Assembly: GCF_001040705.1 (NCBI RefSeq)
Contig: NZ_CVQP01000010.1
Location: forward strand, 12,251-76,250
Direction of reading: 5' to 3'
Source: Rhodococcus sp. RD6.2
GTDB taxonomy: Bacteria > Actinomycetota > Actinomycetes > Mycobacteriales > Mycobacteriaceae
Length of the DNA: 64,000 nt
The notes under the pieces are model-generated. The model searched no databases. It had not been told where the DNA came from and saw only the letters and a list, made by a program, of their open reading frames with translations. Of this stretch, positions 16,296-25,009 are shown one piece after another. Position numbers and translations under genes: made by a program. Position 1 is the first letter of the stretch; each line of letters starts with the position of its first letter.

Positions 16296-18995
16296 CTACC
16301 GTCCCTGTCCCCGGGGCACGAGTTGCCCGTAGTCCTGTGTATCGGACTCCTCCTCGTCCCCGACGGTCGGCTGACCGGCAGCGGGTCCGTCCGCTGTGGT
16401 CCCCCGGCCCGTCGTCGGGGCAGGCGCCAACCCGGGGATCGGGATCGTGATGCCGGGCAGGACCTCGACCGGAGTCGTCGTCACCACCACCGGCGGCAGC
16501 GTCAACTTCGGCGACGGCGGAGTCGTGGTCGGCGGCGGTGTGTAGGGCGCCGTGTAGGCCGGCACACCGGCCTGGCCACCGATCGCCTCGGGCTTCGGGA
16601 ACGTCTCGTTGTCGGTGCCCTCGAGCGCACCGTCCATCGTGTCCTTCCAGATGTCCGACGGCAGACCCGATCCGTACATCAGTCCGCCCCACGCATTCGT
16701 CAGCGGCAGACCCTGTTCGGTACCCACCCAGACCGCGGTCGACAGCGACGGCGTGTAGCCGACCATCCAGGCGTCCTTGTTCTGCCCCGTGTCGCCGAGC
16801 TGCGCCGTACCGGTCTTCGCGGCCGACGCGCGGCCCCCTGCGAGGCCGTGACTCTTCGAGTACGCGGCGATCGGCTGCATCGCCGCGGTCACGTTGTCCG
16901 CCACCGCGGGCTTGAGCCGAACCTCGCCCGTCGACGCCTCACCGCGATCGAGCAGGACGGTGCCGTCCGAGGTGACGACCTTCTGGATGAAGTGCGGTGC
17001 GCGGTAGACGCCGGACGCGGCGAGCGTCGCGTACGACGACGCCATGTCGATGACGCGCGACTGGTACTGGCCCAGCACGATTCCGTTCTCCGACTTGCCG
17101 TTCGGCTCCTGGAGGCTGGTGCCCTCGACGGTCGGGATCTGCTCGGGGATGCCTGCCTTGTGCGCGATCTCCGCGATCTTCTCCGGGCCGTCCTCGATGG
17201 ACAGCATCTGCCGGTAGAAGCTGGTGTTCAGCGACCGCTTGAGCGCCTCGGCGATGGTGCAGTTGCCGCAGGACTCGCCTTCGACGTTCGTGATGGTGAC
17301 GCCGCCGAGGGTGAGCGGGCCGCTGTCGTACATCTTCGACAGCGGGATCCCCTCGTTCAGCGCCGACGCGAGGCCGAACACCTTGAACGACGAACCGGTC
17401 TGCAGGGCGGCCTGCGCGAAGTCGTAGCCCGCGCCCTGCTCGCCGCCGTAGTACGCCTTGACGCCACCGGTACGCGGGTCGATCGAGACGACGGCCGTAC
17501 GGGTCTCCGGGTTCTCGCCCTCCATGTTGGTGGCGACCGCGTCCAGCGCGGCCTGCTGCGCCTGGTTGTCGATGGTGGTGGTGATCTGCAGGCCCTCGGT
17601 GTTGAGCACCTGCTCGTTGATGCCGTTGGCCTCGAGCTCCTTGACGACCTGCCTGCGGATGAGGCTCGCCGGACCGCTGCCGACGGCACCGGTGTCGGCC
17701 TCCTCCTGCGGCACCACGTACGGGTAGACCATCCCCGCGCGCTGACCCGAGTCGAGCGTCTTGGCACCGACCATGCCGTCGAGGACGTAGCCCCAGCGGG
17801 TTTCGGCTCCGGTCGGGTTCGTGGACGGGTCGAGGCCGTACGGCTGCTGGATCGTCGCGGCGAGGACGGCGCCTTCCTCGACGGTCAGCTCGCCGACCGG
17901 CTTGTCGAAGTACGCCTCCGAGGCAGCCGCGATACCGAACACGCCACGACCGAACGGGATGGTGTTCAGGTAGGCGGCGAGGATGTCGTCCTTCGACCAC
18001 TGGCGGGCCATCTTCGCGGAGATGACCAGCTCCTTCATCTTTCGGGTGAGGGAGCGCTCCGAGCCGACGAGTGCGTTCTTCACGTACTGCTGGGTGATCG
18101 TCGAGCCACCACCCGCGCTCTCCCGGCCGAGCACGTTGTCCCGGGCCGCGCGAGCGAATCCGGACACCGAGAAGCCCGGGTTCGAGTAGAAGTCGCGGTC
18201 CTCCGCGGCGAGCACCGCATTGCGGACGTGCTCGGGGATCTCGTCGATCGACACGTCGGTGCGGTTGCCCTCCGGCGGCACGATGGTGCTGATCACGGTG
18301 CTGCTGTCGCTGGCATAGATCGTCGCGACCTGATTGGTCTTGATGTCACCAGGACGCGGCACGTCCTGCCCGATGTACGCGACCATGAAAACCAGCATGG
18401 GCACGACCAGGCCGAGCGCGACGAGGCTGTAGGCGGTTCGGCGGATGATCTTCCAGCGCTTCGACTTCATCTTCTTCGGGGGTGTCGGGGGTTGCCCGCC
18501 GGTGCCACCGGACCCACCGGAACGACCGGTCGGCGGGGGACCTGCGGGAGGACGGCCGCCGCCACCGCCCGCTTGCGTGGGACGCGACGTGGCGGCGGCG
18601 CCGGCGGAGGCGGCGCGGGTCTGAGCCGACGCGGACTGCCTGGTCCGATCCGGCTGGCTGGGCGGGGTCGGGCGAGGAGGAAGCGGTGCGCCGGGACGCT
18701 GCCCGGACTGCGGCGGGTACGGCTGTCGCGGCGCATCCTGCTGCGGGCGCGGCGCCCCCTGCTGCGGGCGCGGCTGACCCGGGTACGGCTGCGGGGGACG
18801 GCCACCGGGGCCGGCGGCGGGATACCGCGGCGGCTGGCCCTGCCCGGGTCGTCCGGGCTGAGCGGGACCGGGCCTGCCGTAACCGGGCGGCTGATTCGGC
18901 TGCGAGTACCCCGGAGGGCGCCCACCCGGGTGCGGGCCGGGACGAGGCTCTCCGGTGGGTCGACCACCCTGCGGATCGTTGTAGGGGGAACTCAC
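16296..18995 (-). CDS. ponA: Bifunctional penicillin-binding protein 1 (PonA1 type)
   Basis: A class A penicillin-binding protein of 899 residues that polymerises and cross-links peptidoglycan. Order: a proline/glycine/glutamine-rich cytoplasmic tail (about 1-170), one membrane helix (S-L-V-A-L-G-L-V-V-P-M-L), the GT51 glycosyltransferase domain with catalytic Glu265 in E-D-R-D-F-Y and G-G-S-T-I-T-Q-Q, and the transpeptidase domain with nucleophile Ser535 in S-S-F-K, S-L-N and K-T-G-T-A. A proline/threonine-rich end follows. GTG 18995 is taken as start because GGAG stands nine bases upstream; the frame is open ten codons further. In mycobacteria PonA1 drives polar growth and its tail is phosphorylated. 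Confidence 0.95.
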   Translation of the reverse strand: MSSPYNDPQGGRPTGEPRPGPHPGGRPPGYSQPNQPPGYGRPGPAQPGRPGQGQPPRYPAAGPGGRPPQPYPGQPRPQQGAPRPQQDAPRQPYPPQSGQRPGAPLPPRPTPPSQPDRTRQSASAQTRAASAGAAATSRPTQAGGGGGRPPAGPPPTGRSGGSGGTGGQPPTPPKKMKSKRWKIIRRTAYSLVALGLVVPMLVFMVAYIGQDVPRPGDIKTNQVATIYASDSSTVISTIVPPEGNRTDVSIDEIPEHVRNAVLAAEDRDFYSNPGFSVSGFARAARDNVLGRESAGGGSTITQQYVKNALVGSERSLTRKMKELVISAKMARQWSKDDILAAYLNTIPFGRGVFGIAAASEAYFDKPVGELTVEEGAVLAATIQQPYGLDPSTNPTGAETRWGYVLDGMVGAKTLDSGQRAGMVYPYVVPQEEADTGAVGSGPASLIRRQVVKELEANGINEQVLNTEGLQITTTIDNQAQQAALDAVATNMEGENPETRTAVVSIDPRTGGVKAYYGGEQGAGYDFAQAALQTGSSFKVFGLASALNEGIPLSKMYDSGPLTLGGVTITNVEGESCGNCTIAEALKRSLNTSFYRQMLSIEDGPEKIAEIAHKAGIPEQIPTVEGTSLQEPNGKSENGIVLGQYQSRVIDMASSYATLAASGVYRAPHFIQKVVTSDGTVLLDRGEASTGEVRLKPAVADNVTAAMQPIAAYSKSHGLAGGRASAAKTGTAQLGDTGQNKDAWMVGYTPSLSTAVWVGTEQGLPLTNAWGGLMYGSGLPSDIWKDTMDGALEGTDNETFPKPEAIGGQAGVPAYTAPYTPPPTTTPPSPKLTLPPVVVTTTPVEVLPGITIPIPGLAPAPTTGRGTTADGPAAGQPTVGDEEESDTQDYGQLVPRGQGR

Positions 18996-19080
18996 GTGGG
19001 GTATCTCCAGTACTTGCGTGGACACGACTGTGTCACTCGGTATCGGCCGGTTCGGCCTCGGTCAAGGTCGTCGGCGCGAT

Positions 19081-19506
19081 TCACTCACTCGCCGTGCGCC
19101 TGGTGTGGGCGCGGGTCGTTCGCGTACGTGCCGGTTTCGGTGTCGGTACCGACCCGAGAACGTACGACTGCACGAGGTGGTTCCAGTTGCAGGTACGGCA
19201 CACCTCGACGACGTGGACGGAGAACTCCTCCTGCGTCGCCTCGAGGCGGACCAGTTCCTCGGCGGTCCTGGCCGATCCGGACACCGGGCCCAACTTGTCG
19301 CCGAAGACCCACGACACCAGCGTGAGCTGCTCTTTTCGACAAATCGGGCACGCGACGTCCGACGGGGTCCCGTGGAACTTCGCGGCGCGCAGCAGATAGG
19401 GAGTGGCATCGCACACCTCGGTCACCCCGGTCCGGCCGGAGTACACCTCGGCCAGCAGGGATCGCCGCTGGAGGGCGTAGTCCACCACCTGCCGCTGCAA
19501 TCGCAC
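19081..19506 (-). CDS. DUF5318 protein (Rv0049-like)
   Basis: A 141-residue protein strongly conserved in mycolic-acid bacteria: V-R-L-Q-R-Q-V-V-D-Y-A-L at the start, C-D-A-T-P-Y-L-L-R-A-A-K-F-H-G, then C-P-I-C-R-K-E-Q and C-R-T-C-N-W-N-H. The two C-x2-C pairs suggest a zinc ribbon. No function is established. Overlapping open frames in the other phases are shadows; only this one matches the conserved protein. GTG 19506 gives the N-terminus seen in mycobacteria. It lies upstream of ponA on the same strand, as in M. tuberculosis, and may be co-transcribed with it. Confidence 0.85.
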   Translation of the reverse strand: MRLQRQVVDYALQRRSLLAEVYSGRTGVTEVCDATPYLLRAAKFHGTPSDVACPICRKEQLTLVSWVFGDKLGPVSGSARTAEELVRLEATQEEFSVHVVEVCRTCNWNHLVQSYVLGSVPTPKPARTRTTRAHTRRTASE

Positions 19507-19657
19507 GTTGACCAGAGTACGTGGGAGACCCTTGCCGGTCTCGGGTCGTGCTGCAGATTCCAGCCGCCGCTCCTGGACAAACAGGAAGAATCGCCCAGCT
19601 GGACGCGGGTGACGATCCACACACGGCACGGTGTCGCGCCACCCCTATGATTCCCGG

Positions 19658-20497
19658 GTGTCACCGCTGCGCGATTCGACCCGAGCCAGGGACCTCGACC
19701 GCACCAACGCCCGCTGGCTTCTCGACGCCGCGTACGCGGAGGGACAGCTCGGAGCGGGCGAGTACCACGACCGGATCGCGCAGGCTGCGTCCGCCGCGAC
19801 CCTCCGGGACCTCCGGGACCTCACGTCGGACCTGCAACTGCCCGCCTCGGTCGTCTCCAGCCACCCGGTCGGCCGCCGGTCCATCCGAGGTCGACTCGTC
19901 GCCGGGGCGGCGATCGTGGGTGTCGTCCTCGTCACCGTTGTCGTCGCCGTGGCCGTCGGCCGGGGCGGATCGGGCGCCGACGCCCAGAACCCGCCTGCCG
20001 CCGTCCCGCCTGCCGCCGGCGTCGTCGACCCCGGCGACGACCTCTCACCGCCGGACCTCACGACGCCGATCGACACCTTCACCGCAGCGGGTGTCGACGC
20101 CGTCGTGGACCGCTACCGGTTCCAGTTCGGCGACACCGTCGCCACCTCGCTCGCGCTGTACCCCGACGCGGTGCGGGTGACCCGCGCCGCCGCGGGCGCA
20201 CCGGGTCGTTCCGACATCTACGAACTGACCGGCTCGTTCGTGCACGCGGGCACCGAGGCGTCGCCGCCGAAAGCCGCCCCGGTCGACCTGTCGCTGATCG
20301 ACTCAGCAGCAGTCGCACGACTGATCGCCGAGGCCCCGGCCCGGATCGGCGAACCGGACGGCCGCGTCGAGCACGTCTACGTGGCCGGCTCCAGCAGGCC
20401 GACCGTCACCGTCTACGTGCACGACGACGCCCGCGGGCTCGGCTACGTCGTCGCAGGCATCGACGGCAGCGGCGCCCAGGCGATTCGGGCGAATTAG
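19658..20497 (+). CDS. DUF1707 membrane protein, paralogue 1 of 3
   Basis: A 279-residue protein with an N-terminal DUF1707 domain (R-A-R-D-L-D-R, L-L-D-A-A-Y-A-E-G-Q-L, H-D-R-I), one transmembrane helix (about 78-100) and an extracytoplasmic domain with Y-R-F-Q-F-G-D-T-V and R-V-T-R. Two paralogues follow directly. GTG 19658 is the likely start: TATGAT (19646-19651) ends six bases before it, so transcription should begin at the start codon. The family is fused to various membrane domains in actinobacteria and its role is unknown. M. tuberculosis has a single gene here (Rv0048c). Confidence 0.82.
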   Translation: MSPLRDSTRARDLDRTNARWLLDAAYAEGQLGAGEYHDRIAQAASAATLRDLRDLTSDLQLPASVVSSHPVGRRSIRGRLVAGAAIVGVVLVTVVVAVAVGRGGSGADAQNPPAAVPPAAGVVDPGDDLSPPDLTTPIDTFTAAGVDAVVDRYRFQFGDTVATSLALYPDAVRVTRAAAGAPGRSDIYELTGSFVHAGTEASPPKAAPVDLSLIDSAAVARLIAEAPARIGEPDGRVEHVYVAGSSRPTVTVYVHDDARGLGYVVAGIDGSGAQAIRAN

Positions 20498-20507
20498 TAT
20501 TCCGCCC

Positions 20508-21359
20508 GTGGCCCGCCCGTACCCGCCGTCGACCCGCGCGACCGACACCGACCGCTCCGCCGTGCTCGTACTCCTCGACGCGGCCTTCACCGACGGACAA
20601 CTCGATGCGGCCGAGCACGACCTGCGGGCAGGCCTGCTCGCGGACGCCAGAACCCTCGGCGACCTGGCCGCCCTGGTCGAGGATCTGCAGGACGCGACCC
20701 CGCCCCAGCCCACCACCTCGATCCCGGAGAGTTCGGCGCCCGCGGACCCCGCGGCCCGCGCCCGCCGATTTCTCGTCGGAACCCTGGTTGCCTCCGCTGC
20801 GGCCGCGATCGCCGCGTTCTGGTTCGTCGGCCGCGAGGAGGCACCCGTGGTGGCTGCTCCGGTCGCCGCGACTGTCGATGATGTGACGGCGCTGCCGGCT
20901 CGCGTCGTCGCGACGCCCGACCTTCGGACGGCCGAGGGATTCGCGCAGTTCGTCGAGGACTATCGCGCCAAGTTCGGCGACACCGTCGTCGACGACGTCA
21001 CGATCTACGACAACTCCGCGATGATCACCCGCGCGATGCCGCAGCAACCGAACCGGGAGATCGAGTACGCCTACCGATACGGGTTCGCACCGGCGTACGA
21101 CCCGACAACGCGAAGCCTGGACACTCCGACCGTGGACCTCGCCGCCGTAGACCAGCCCGCGCTCGCGAGGCTGCTCGCGGAGGCACCGTCGATGCTCAAC
21201 GTTCCGGGCGGGGAGATATCGCACATCTCTGTCGATCCCGCCGACCGGCACGGGCCGGCGTCGCTCCGTGTCTTCATGTCCAACGAATTCAGCGAGTCCG
21301 GACATCTCGAGGCGTCTCTCGCCGGTGAGGTGCTGCGCACCTGGCCGTACGGACAGTAA
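20508..21359 (+). CDS. DUF1707 membrane protein, paralogue 2 of 3
   Basis: A 283-residue sister of the preceding protein: T-D-T-D-R-S-A-V-L-V-L-L-D-A-A-F-T-D-G-Q-L at the N-terminus, one membrane helix, and D-Y-R-A-K-F-G-D-T-V-V-D-D-V-T-I-Y outside. The GTG start is preceded by TAGTAT (20495-20500), which overlaps the stop codon of paralogue 1 and leaves seven bases to the GTG, again a leaderless pattern. So although the genes are only ten bases apart, this one probably has its own promoter. Confidence 0.82.
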   Translation: MARPYPPSTRATDTDRSAVLVLLDAAFTDGQLDAAEHDLRAGLLADARTLGDLAALVEDLQDATPPQPTTSIPESSAPADPAARARRFLVGTLVASAAAAIAAFWFVGREEAPVVAAPVAATVDDVTALPARVVATPDLRTAEGFAQFVEDYRAKFGDTVVDDVTIYDNSAMITRAMPQQPNREIEYAYRYGFAPAYDPTTRSLDTPTVDLAAVDQPALARLLAEAPSMLNVPGGEISHISVDPADRHGPASLRVFMSNEFSESGHLEASLAGEVLRTWPYGQ

Positions 21360-21369
21360 GGAGACCCCG

Positions 21370-22182
21370 ATGGCCACGACCCCCGTGAAGCTTCGTGCGC
21401 GCGACACCGATCGCGTCGAAACGTGCAGCCTGCTGGACACGGCACACGCAGAGGGACAGTTGACCGACGCCGAGCACGCGACTCGCACCGATCGGGCGAT
21501 GAAGGCCGTCACCTTCGAGCAGTTGGGCAAGCTGGTCGACGACCTGCAGATCCCGTCGCTGTACGCCCGGTCGGCGGTGGTTCGCCCGGACCGCCGCCCT
21601 CGAGACAAACAGCCCGGCGTCGCTCGGCGATGGGCAAGCGCTGCCGGAATCGTGGTGGTCGCGGCCGGGATCGGTGCCCTCGCCGGATCGTGCTCGGACG
21701 GCAGCGTCGGAGGCTCGGCGTCCCCGTCGATCCCCACCCTCACGACGGGTGAGGGGATCGCACACTTCATCGACGACTACCGTGCGACGTTCGGCGACAC
21801 CGTCGCCGACGAGGTCCTGCTGTTCCCTGAGCAAGGGTCGATCGACCGGAAGTCGGACAGCGACCCCACCCGGTACGTCGGCTACACCTACGACGGCGAG
21901 TTCGATTCGTTCGACAGCGATTCCGCCCGACCGAGGGACACCCGCACCCTCGACCTCGGCGCGGTGGATGTGCCTGTGATCGCACAGCTCGTGTCGGGTG
22001 CCCCGCAGTCGGTGCGAGTCCCCGACGGCACGGTGTCGCAGGTCCGGTTCGAGTATGGGACGAACGACCGGATCGCCGAACCCGTGGTGACGATCTACGT
22101 GCAGGACGAGTACGACAGGTCGGCGTTCATGACCACCACCTTCGACGGCGACATTCTCGGGGTGTACTTCCCCTCAGACTGA
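21370..22182 (+). CDS. DUF1707 membrane protein, paralogue 3 of 3
   Basis: A 270-residue third copy: R-A-R-D-T-D-R-V-E, L-L-D-T-A-H-A-E-G-Q-L, one membrane helix, and D-D-Y-R-A-T-F-G-D-T-V-A-D-E-V-L-L-F in the outer domain. In contrast to the first two, its ATG has a normal ribosome site (AAGGAG overlapping the stop of paralogue 2), so it depends on the upstream transcript. The outer domains have diverged more than the DUF1707 parts, which suggests different partners or ligands. Confidence 0.82.
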   Translation: MATTPVKLRARDTDRVETCSLLDTAHAEGQLTDAEHATRTDRAMKAVTFEQLGKLVDDLQIPSLYARSAVVRPDRRPRDKQPGVARRWASAAGIVVVAAGIGALAGSCSDGSVGGSASPSIPTLTTGEGIAHFIDDYRATFGDTVADEVLLFPEQGSIDRKSDSDPTRYVGYTYDGEFDSFDSDSARPRDTRTLDLGAVDVPVIAQLVSGAPQSVRVPDGTVSQVRFEYGTNDRIAEPVVTIYVQDEYDRSAFMTTTFDGDILGVYFPSD

Positions 22183-22311
22183 GCTTCGCGGCGCTCACTC
22201 GCACCGGAGAAGCACCAGGTCAAGCTATTTTCTGCGACGCGCTCCTCAACGGATATCCCGAGGACGACTGACTTCTGCGCCACATTCTCGTTTGCTACCC
22301 GTGCGCTCGTA

Positions 22312-22328
22312 TATATCGGCGCGATATA
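22312..22328. promoter_or_regulatory. PadR operator (palindrome)
   Basis: TATATCG-GCG-CGATATA is a perfect palindrome with a three-base centre, AT-rich at the ends, 53 bases before the PadR start codon. PadR-family proteins typically bind such ATAT-containing inverted repeats and repress their own operon. The right arm overlaps a possible -10 sequence (GATATAGT). Confidence 0.65.
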
Positions 22329-22381
22329 GTTAGTGGTCGCATCATGCGGTTAGGTTCGGACGATCGAGGAGGGTGGACAGG

Positions 22382-22942
22382 ATGCTCGAGCTCGCGGTTC
22401 TCGGGCTGCTCCTCGAGTCGCCCATGCACGGATACGAGCTGCGTAAGCGGCTGACCGGCCTCCTCGGCGCGTTCCGCGCCTTCTCCTACGGATCGCTCTA
22501 CCCGACGCTGCGCCGAATGCAGGCCGACGGGTTGATCGCGGAGGACGCCTGCCCGGACGGGACCCTGAAGCGCCGCGCCCGCCGCGTTTACCAGCTGACC
22601 GACAAGGGCAGGCAGCGGTTCACCGAACTGGTGGCCGACACCGGACCGCAGAACTACACCGACGACGGCTTCGGGGTGCATCTCGCCTTCTTCAGCCGCA
22701 CCCCCGCAGAGGCGAGGATGCGAATCCTCGAGGGGCGACGCCGTCAGGTCGAGGAGCGCCGGGAAGGGCTCCGCGACGCGATCGGGCGGGCCAGTGGCTC
22801 GCTGGACCGCTACACCCGCCAGCTCCACCAACTCGGACTCGAGTCGAGTGAGCGTGAAGTGCGGTGGCTCAACGAGCTGATCGCCGCCGAGCAAACACCA
22901 ACAGCGTTACCCAAGAAAGAAGGAGAACCCGACCATGGGTGA
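22382..22942 (+). CDS. PadR-family transcriptional regulator
   Basis: A 186-residue regulator: PadR winged helix at residues 1-85 ([20 protein letters not shown], then [11 protein letters not shown]) and a helical C-terminal dimer domain. ATG 22382 has GAGGAGG upstream and gives the N-terminus of the mycobacterial homologue (Rv0047c); GTG 22373 is in frame but less likely. The gene overlaps ino1 by eight bases, so it is translated with, and probably controls, inositol synthesis. The palindrome at 22312-22328 is the likely binding site. Confidence 0.92.
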   Translation: MLELAVLGLLLESPMHGYELRKRLTGLLGAFRAFSYGSLYPTLRRMQADGLIAEDACPDGTLKRRARRVYQLTDKGRQRFTELVADTGPQNYTDDGFGVHLAFFSRTPAEARMRILEGRRRQVEERREGLRDAIGRASGSLDRYTRQLHQLGLESSEREVRWLNELIAAEQTPTALPKKEGEPDHG

Positions 22943-24029
22943 GAACAGCACCGCGGTGCGCGTGGCCATTGTGGGCGTGGGGAACTGTGCCTCGTCCTTG
23001 GTCCAGGGCGTCCAGTACTACCAGGATGCGGACGAGAACGCGTCCGTTCCCGGCCTGATGCACGTCAAGTTCGGGCAGTACCACGTCCGCGACGTGAAGT
23101 TCGTCGCCGCGTTCGACGTCGACGCCAAGAAGGTCGGGTTCGACCTCTCCGAGGCCATCAACGCCAGCGAGAACAACACGATCAAGATCGCCGACGTGCC
23201 GCCGCTCGACGTCCCCGTCCTGCGTGGCCCGACCCTCGACGGCATCGGCAAGTACTACGCGCAGACCATCGAGGTCTCCGACGCCGAGCCCGTCGACGTC
23301 GTCAAGGCGCTCAAGGACGCTCAGGTCGACGTCCTCGTCTCCTACCTGCCGGTGGGCTCCGAAGAGGCCGACAAGTTCTACGCGCAGTGCGCCATCGACG
23401 CGAACGTCGCATTCGTCAACGCCCTGCCCGTCTTCATCGCCTCCGACCCGGAGTGGGCCGCGAAGTTCAAGGACGCGGGCGTCCCGATCGTCGGCGACGA
23501 CATCAAGTCGCAGGTCGGCGCCACCATCACGCACCGCGTGATGGCGAAGCTGTTCGAGGACCGCGGCGTCGTGCTGGACCGCACGTACCAGCTCAACGTC
23601 GGCGGCAACATGGACTTCAAGAACATGCTCGAGCGTGAGCGCCTGGAGTCGAAGAAGGTCTCGAAGACCCAGGCCGTGACCTCGAACCTCACCGGTTCGC
23701 TCGCGGGCAAGGTCCACGACCGCAACGTCCACATCGGTCCCTCGGACTACGTGGAGTGGCTCGACGACCGCAAGTGGGCGTACGTCCGCCTCGAGGGTCG
23801 TGCGTTCGGTGACGCCCCGCTGAACCTGGAGTACAAGCTCGAGGTCTGGGACTCGCCGAACTCCGCCGGCATCATCATCGACGCCGTCCGCGCCGCGAAG
23901 ATCGCCAAAGACCGCGGCATCGGTGGACCGGTCTACCCGGCTTCCGCCTACCTGATGAAGTCCCCGCCGATCCAGATGGCGGACGACAAGGCACGTGCCG
24001 ACCTCGAGGCCTTCATCATCGAGGCGTAG
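22935..24029 (+). CDS. ino1: Inositol-3-phosphate synthase
   Basis: Converts glucose 6-phosphate to inositol 3-phosphate with NAD+, the first step to phosphatidylinositol, lipoarabinomannan and mycothiol. The 364-residue protein starts with the dinucleotide-binding loop [12 protein letters not shown] and contains [22 protein letters not shown] and the C-terminal [14 protein letters not shown]. This is the short actinobacterial/archaeal form. It overlaps the PadR gene (ATG at 22935) and ends at a strong hairpin. Confidence 0.96.
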   Translation: MGENSTAVRVAIVGVGNCASSLVQGVQYYQDADENASVPGLMHVKFGQYHVRDVKFVAAFDVDAKKVGFDLSEAINASENNTIKIADVPPLDVPVLRGPTLDGIGKYYAQTIEVSDAEPVDVVKALKDAQVDVLVSYLPVGSEEADKFYAQCAIDANVAFVNALPVFIASDPEWAAKFKDAGVPIVGDDIKSQVGATITHRVMAKLFEDRGVVLDRTYQLNVGGNMDFKNMLERERLESKKVSKTQAVTSNLTGSLAGKVHDRNVHIGPSDYVEWLDDRKWAYVRLEGRAFGDAPLNLEYKLEVWDSPNSAGIIIDAVRAAKIAKDRGIGGPVYPASAYLMKSPPIQMADDKARADLEAFIIEA

Positions 24030-24076
24030 CCACGCCGACGCGCGACGACGGGCGGACTCCGCCCCGAAGGTCAGCC

Positions 24077-24131
24077 GAACGGGCGGTTCCCGGGCAGGTC
24101 ACTCGACCGATGCTCCGGGAACCGCCCGTTC
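24077..24131. terminator. Bidirectional hairpin between ino1 and SDR gene
   Basis: A perfect 17-bp inverted repeat (24077-24093 with 24115-24131) with a 21-base loop lies between two convergent genes, 47 bases after the ino1 stop and 3 bases before the stop of the short-chain dehydrogenase gene. No T-run follows; in GC-rich actinobacteria such hairpins still commonly mark transcript ends. Confidence 0.7.
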
Positions 24132-24134
24132 GCG

Positions 24135-24890
24135 TCACGTCATCTTCGCGACGACGGACAGCGGCAGCACCTTCATCGCCAGCGACACCGGCAGCCACGG
24201 CCATGCGGGCACGTACGCCTTGGCGGGTTCCTTCTCGATCGCCTTCACCAGTGCGCGGCACCCTGTTTCGGTGTCGACGATGAGCGGCACCTTCTTCACG
24301 TTCTCGTTGATCTCCGACCGGATGAAGCCGGGGAAGACGGTGCTGACGTCGATGCCGGTCTTCGCCAGGTCCGCGCGCATCCCCTCGCCGAGCGACGCGA
24401 CCGCGGCCTTCGATGCCGCGTAGGTGGTCATGTTCCGTGGCATGCCGCGCACCGCACTCACCGACGAAATCAGCACCAGGTGACCGGTGTCGCGCGGCCG
24501 GAACAGTTCCAACGCCGCCTCGGACTGCGCGAGGGCGCCGAGGAAGTTGGTGTTCGCGGTCTGCGCGTTGGCGCGGAAGTAGCCGGTACCGAGGGGCTGG
24601 CCCTTCCCGAGACCCGCGTTGACGATCACCCGGTCGAGTCCGCCGAGTTCGTCATCGAGCTCGCGAAAGACCGTGAACACCTCGTCGTGGCGGTCGACGT
24701 CCAACGTCCGGATCGCAACGGTGACACCGGGATTCGCGGCGAGCAATTCGTCGCGCAGCTCCTCCAGCCGCTCGGTCCGACGGGCCGCGAGCGCGAGGTT
24801 GCGCCCGCGAGCGGCGAACTCCCGCGCCATGCCACGGCCGAGACCGGAGCTGGCCCCGGTGATGAGGATGTTCTTGCGGAGTCTGTCCAT
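24135..24890 (-). CDS. Short-chain dehydrogenase/reductase
   Basis: A 251-residue NAD(P)-dependent oxidoreductase. It shows T-G-A-S-S-G-L-G-R-G (cofactor loop), R-R-T-E-R (NADP-type basic residues), N-A-G-L-G-K, a catalytic serine in L-I-S-S-V-S and Y-A-A-S-K-A-A-V. A hydrophobic end (W-P-W-L-P-V-S-L-A-M) suggests membrane association. The start ATG 24890 is chosen because M-D-R-L-R-K-N-I-L-I-T-G is the normal spacing to the cofactor loop; the frame runs open to 24926. TACGCT six bases upstream may be a leaderless promoter. The substrate is unknown. Confidence 0.85.
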   Translation of the reverse strand: MDRLRKNILITGASSGLGRGMAREFAARGRNLALAARRTERLEELRDELLAANPGVTVAIRTLDVDRHDEVFTVFRELDDELGGLDRVIVNAGLGKGQPLGTGYFRANAQTANTNFLGALAQSEAALELFRPRDTGHLVLISSVSAVRGMPRNMTTYAASKAAVASLGEGMRADLAKTGIDVSTVFPGFIRSEINENVKKVPLIVDTETGCRALVKAIEKEPAKAYVPAWPWLPVSLAMKVLPLSVVAKMT

Positions 24891-25009
24891 GTTGGAAGCG
24901 TATCGGCAGGCGTCACGCCGACACACCGGTCATGACCTGCGCCGCTGCGGCTCGCCGCTCGCCTAGCGTCGAGGTGGTTCATTCCCGAAAACGACAAGGA
25001 CGGATCACC

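Noticed and set aside
16323-19325. 1000-codon plus-strand open frame across the penicillin-binding protein gene
   Set aside because: Although the longest frame in the window, it is antisense to ponA, which has all its catalytic motifs; the translated sequence is arginine-rich low complexity.
19085-19642. Overlapping minus-strand frames near 19.1-19.6 kb
   Set aside because: Three frames overlap; only 19081-19506 carries the conserved DUF5318 sequence with two C-x2-C pairs, so the others are shadows.
24932-25009. N-terminal extension of the DUF1254 protein
   Set aside because: The frame is open, but GTG 25010 has a well-placed AAGGA and the extension overlaps the promoter region of the divergent gene.
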